NCBI GenBank assembly: GCA_031268395.1
Contig: JAIRXI010000029.1
Coordinates: 1-5,702 of the forward strand
From: Tannerella sp.
GTDB lineage: Bacteria > Bacteroidota > Bacteroidia > Bacteroidales > Tannerellaceae
DNA length: 5,702 nt
Direction: 5' to 3'
Of the stretch, positions 5,496 through 5,702 are shown in pieces. The translations under genes and the position numbers were made by a program. Each line of letters starts with the position of its first letter. The first letter of the stretch is position 1. The notes under the pieces are model-generated. The model was given only the letters and a program-made list of their open reading frames with translations. It was not told the DNA's origin and searched no databases.

Positions 5496-5522
5496 GGAAG
5501 GGTGCACACGCACCCTTTTTTT
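5496..5522 (+). terminator. Rho-independent terminator after the oxidoreductase gene
   Basis: GGGTGC (5500-5505), loop ACAC, GCACCC (5510-5515), then seven T (5516-5522). Two A residues before the stem can pair with the first Ts and extend it. It lies about 140 bases past the stop codon and is the only good terminator for the plus-strand transcript. Confidence 0.9.
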
Positions 5523-5600
5523 ATGGCTACCCGCCCACAGCCATTCACGGCTCACGGTTCATTCGCCTGAAATCATAATCCTGACATGTCCATTAGACCT

Positions 5601-5702
5601 CAGGGCACTTCTAAAAACGACTCACCAGCAAAACCCTGTGTTTAAGTACTAAGTATTAGTCAAGAATTAATTTAGAATATCGAAATGAGCGAAATTTATT
5701 TT
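5601..5702 (+). mobile_element. Possible left end of an insertion sequence (tentative)
   Basis: From about 5601 the DNA changes character: the stretch starting CAGGGCACTTCTAAAAACGA looks like the tip of an IS5-type element, and the following 60 bases are markedly AT-richer than the rest of the window and lead to an ATG at 5685. I rely on general resemblance only; the matching inverted end and a target duplication would lie outside the window. An ordinary AT-rich upstream region of the next chromosomal gene is the main alternative. Confidence 0.2.
5685..5702 (+). CDS. Possible start of a gene running off the right edge
   Basis: ATG at 5685 opens a frame reading MSEIYF before the window ends. 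The frame is closed by TAG at 5673-5675 just upstream, so this ATG would be the first available start. The AT-rich sequence before it suits a 5' region, but no consensus promoter is visible. Six codons do not allow a family call. Confidence 0.25.

Overview
The window looks like chromosomal DNA from a member of the Bacteroidales, with roughly even base composition. The main evidence is the promoters: three fit the Bacteroidetes sigma-ABfr layout (TTTG, about 20 bp, TAnnTTTG) upstream of genes that lack Shine-Dalgarno sequences. Lipoprotein and Tat signal sequences of Bacteroidetes type and the style of the terminators agree. The genus cannot be fixed from the sequence alone.

Layout. (1) Positions 1-587 hold no secure gene. 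They start with six copies of a 16-bp near-palindrome at an exact 21-bp period (15-135). In one plus-strand frame the array reads as six perfect coiled-coil heptads and stays open to a stop at 394, so it is either a repeat-DNA element or the end of a coiled-coil protein entering from the left. (2) A minus-strand series of four genes follows, in transcription order: a lipoprotein of unknown function (3753-3076), a Cys-rich tail-anchored protein of unknown function (2979-2293), a tryptophanyl-tRNA synthetase of the divergent 'DRPTG' type II branch (2228-1143), and a lipoprotein with an antibiotic-biosynthesis-monooxygenase (ABM) domain (1064-648). A strong intrinsic terminator at 588-620 closes the series. 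Internal promoters precede trpS and probably the ABM gene, so this is a series of overlapping transcription units and not one simple operon. (3) The 269-bp region 3754-4022 carries divergent promoters. (4) On the plus strand lies a Tat-exported Gfo/Idh/MocA family oxidoreductase (4023-5357), followed by a strong stem-loop and an intrinsic terminator. (5) The last ~100 bases turn AT-rich, with a possible start codon at 5685 and an end that could belong to an insertion sequence; this is tentative.

The genes show no obvious shared pathway. The synthetase acts in the cytosol, two lipoproteins sit on the cell-envelope side, one unknown protein is anchored in the inner membrane with its bulk in the cytosol, and the oxidoreductase probably works on sugars or sugar derivatives in the periplasm. 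The points most worth following up are the 21-bp palindromic/heptad array, the type II TrpRS with changed active-site residues, the unknown envelope gene pair, and a 24-bp inverted repeat shared by the two outer intergenic regions.
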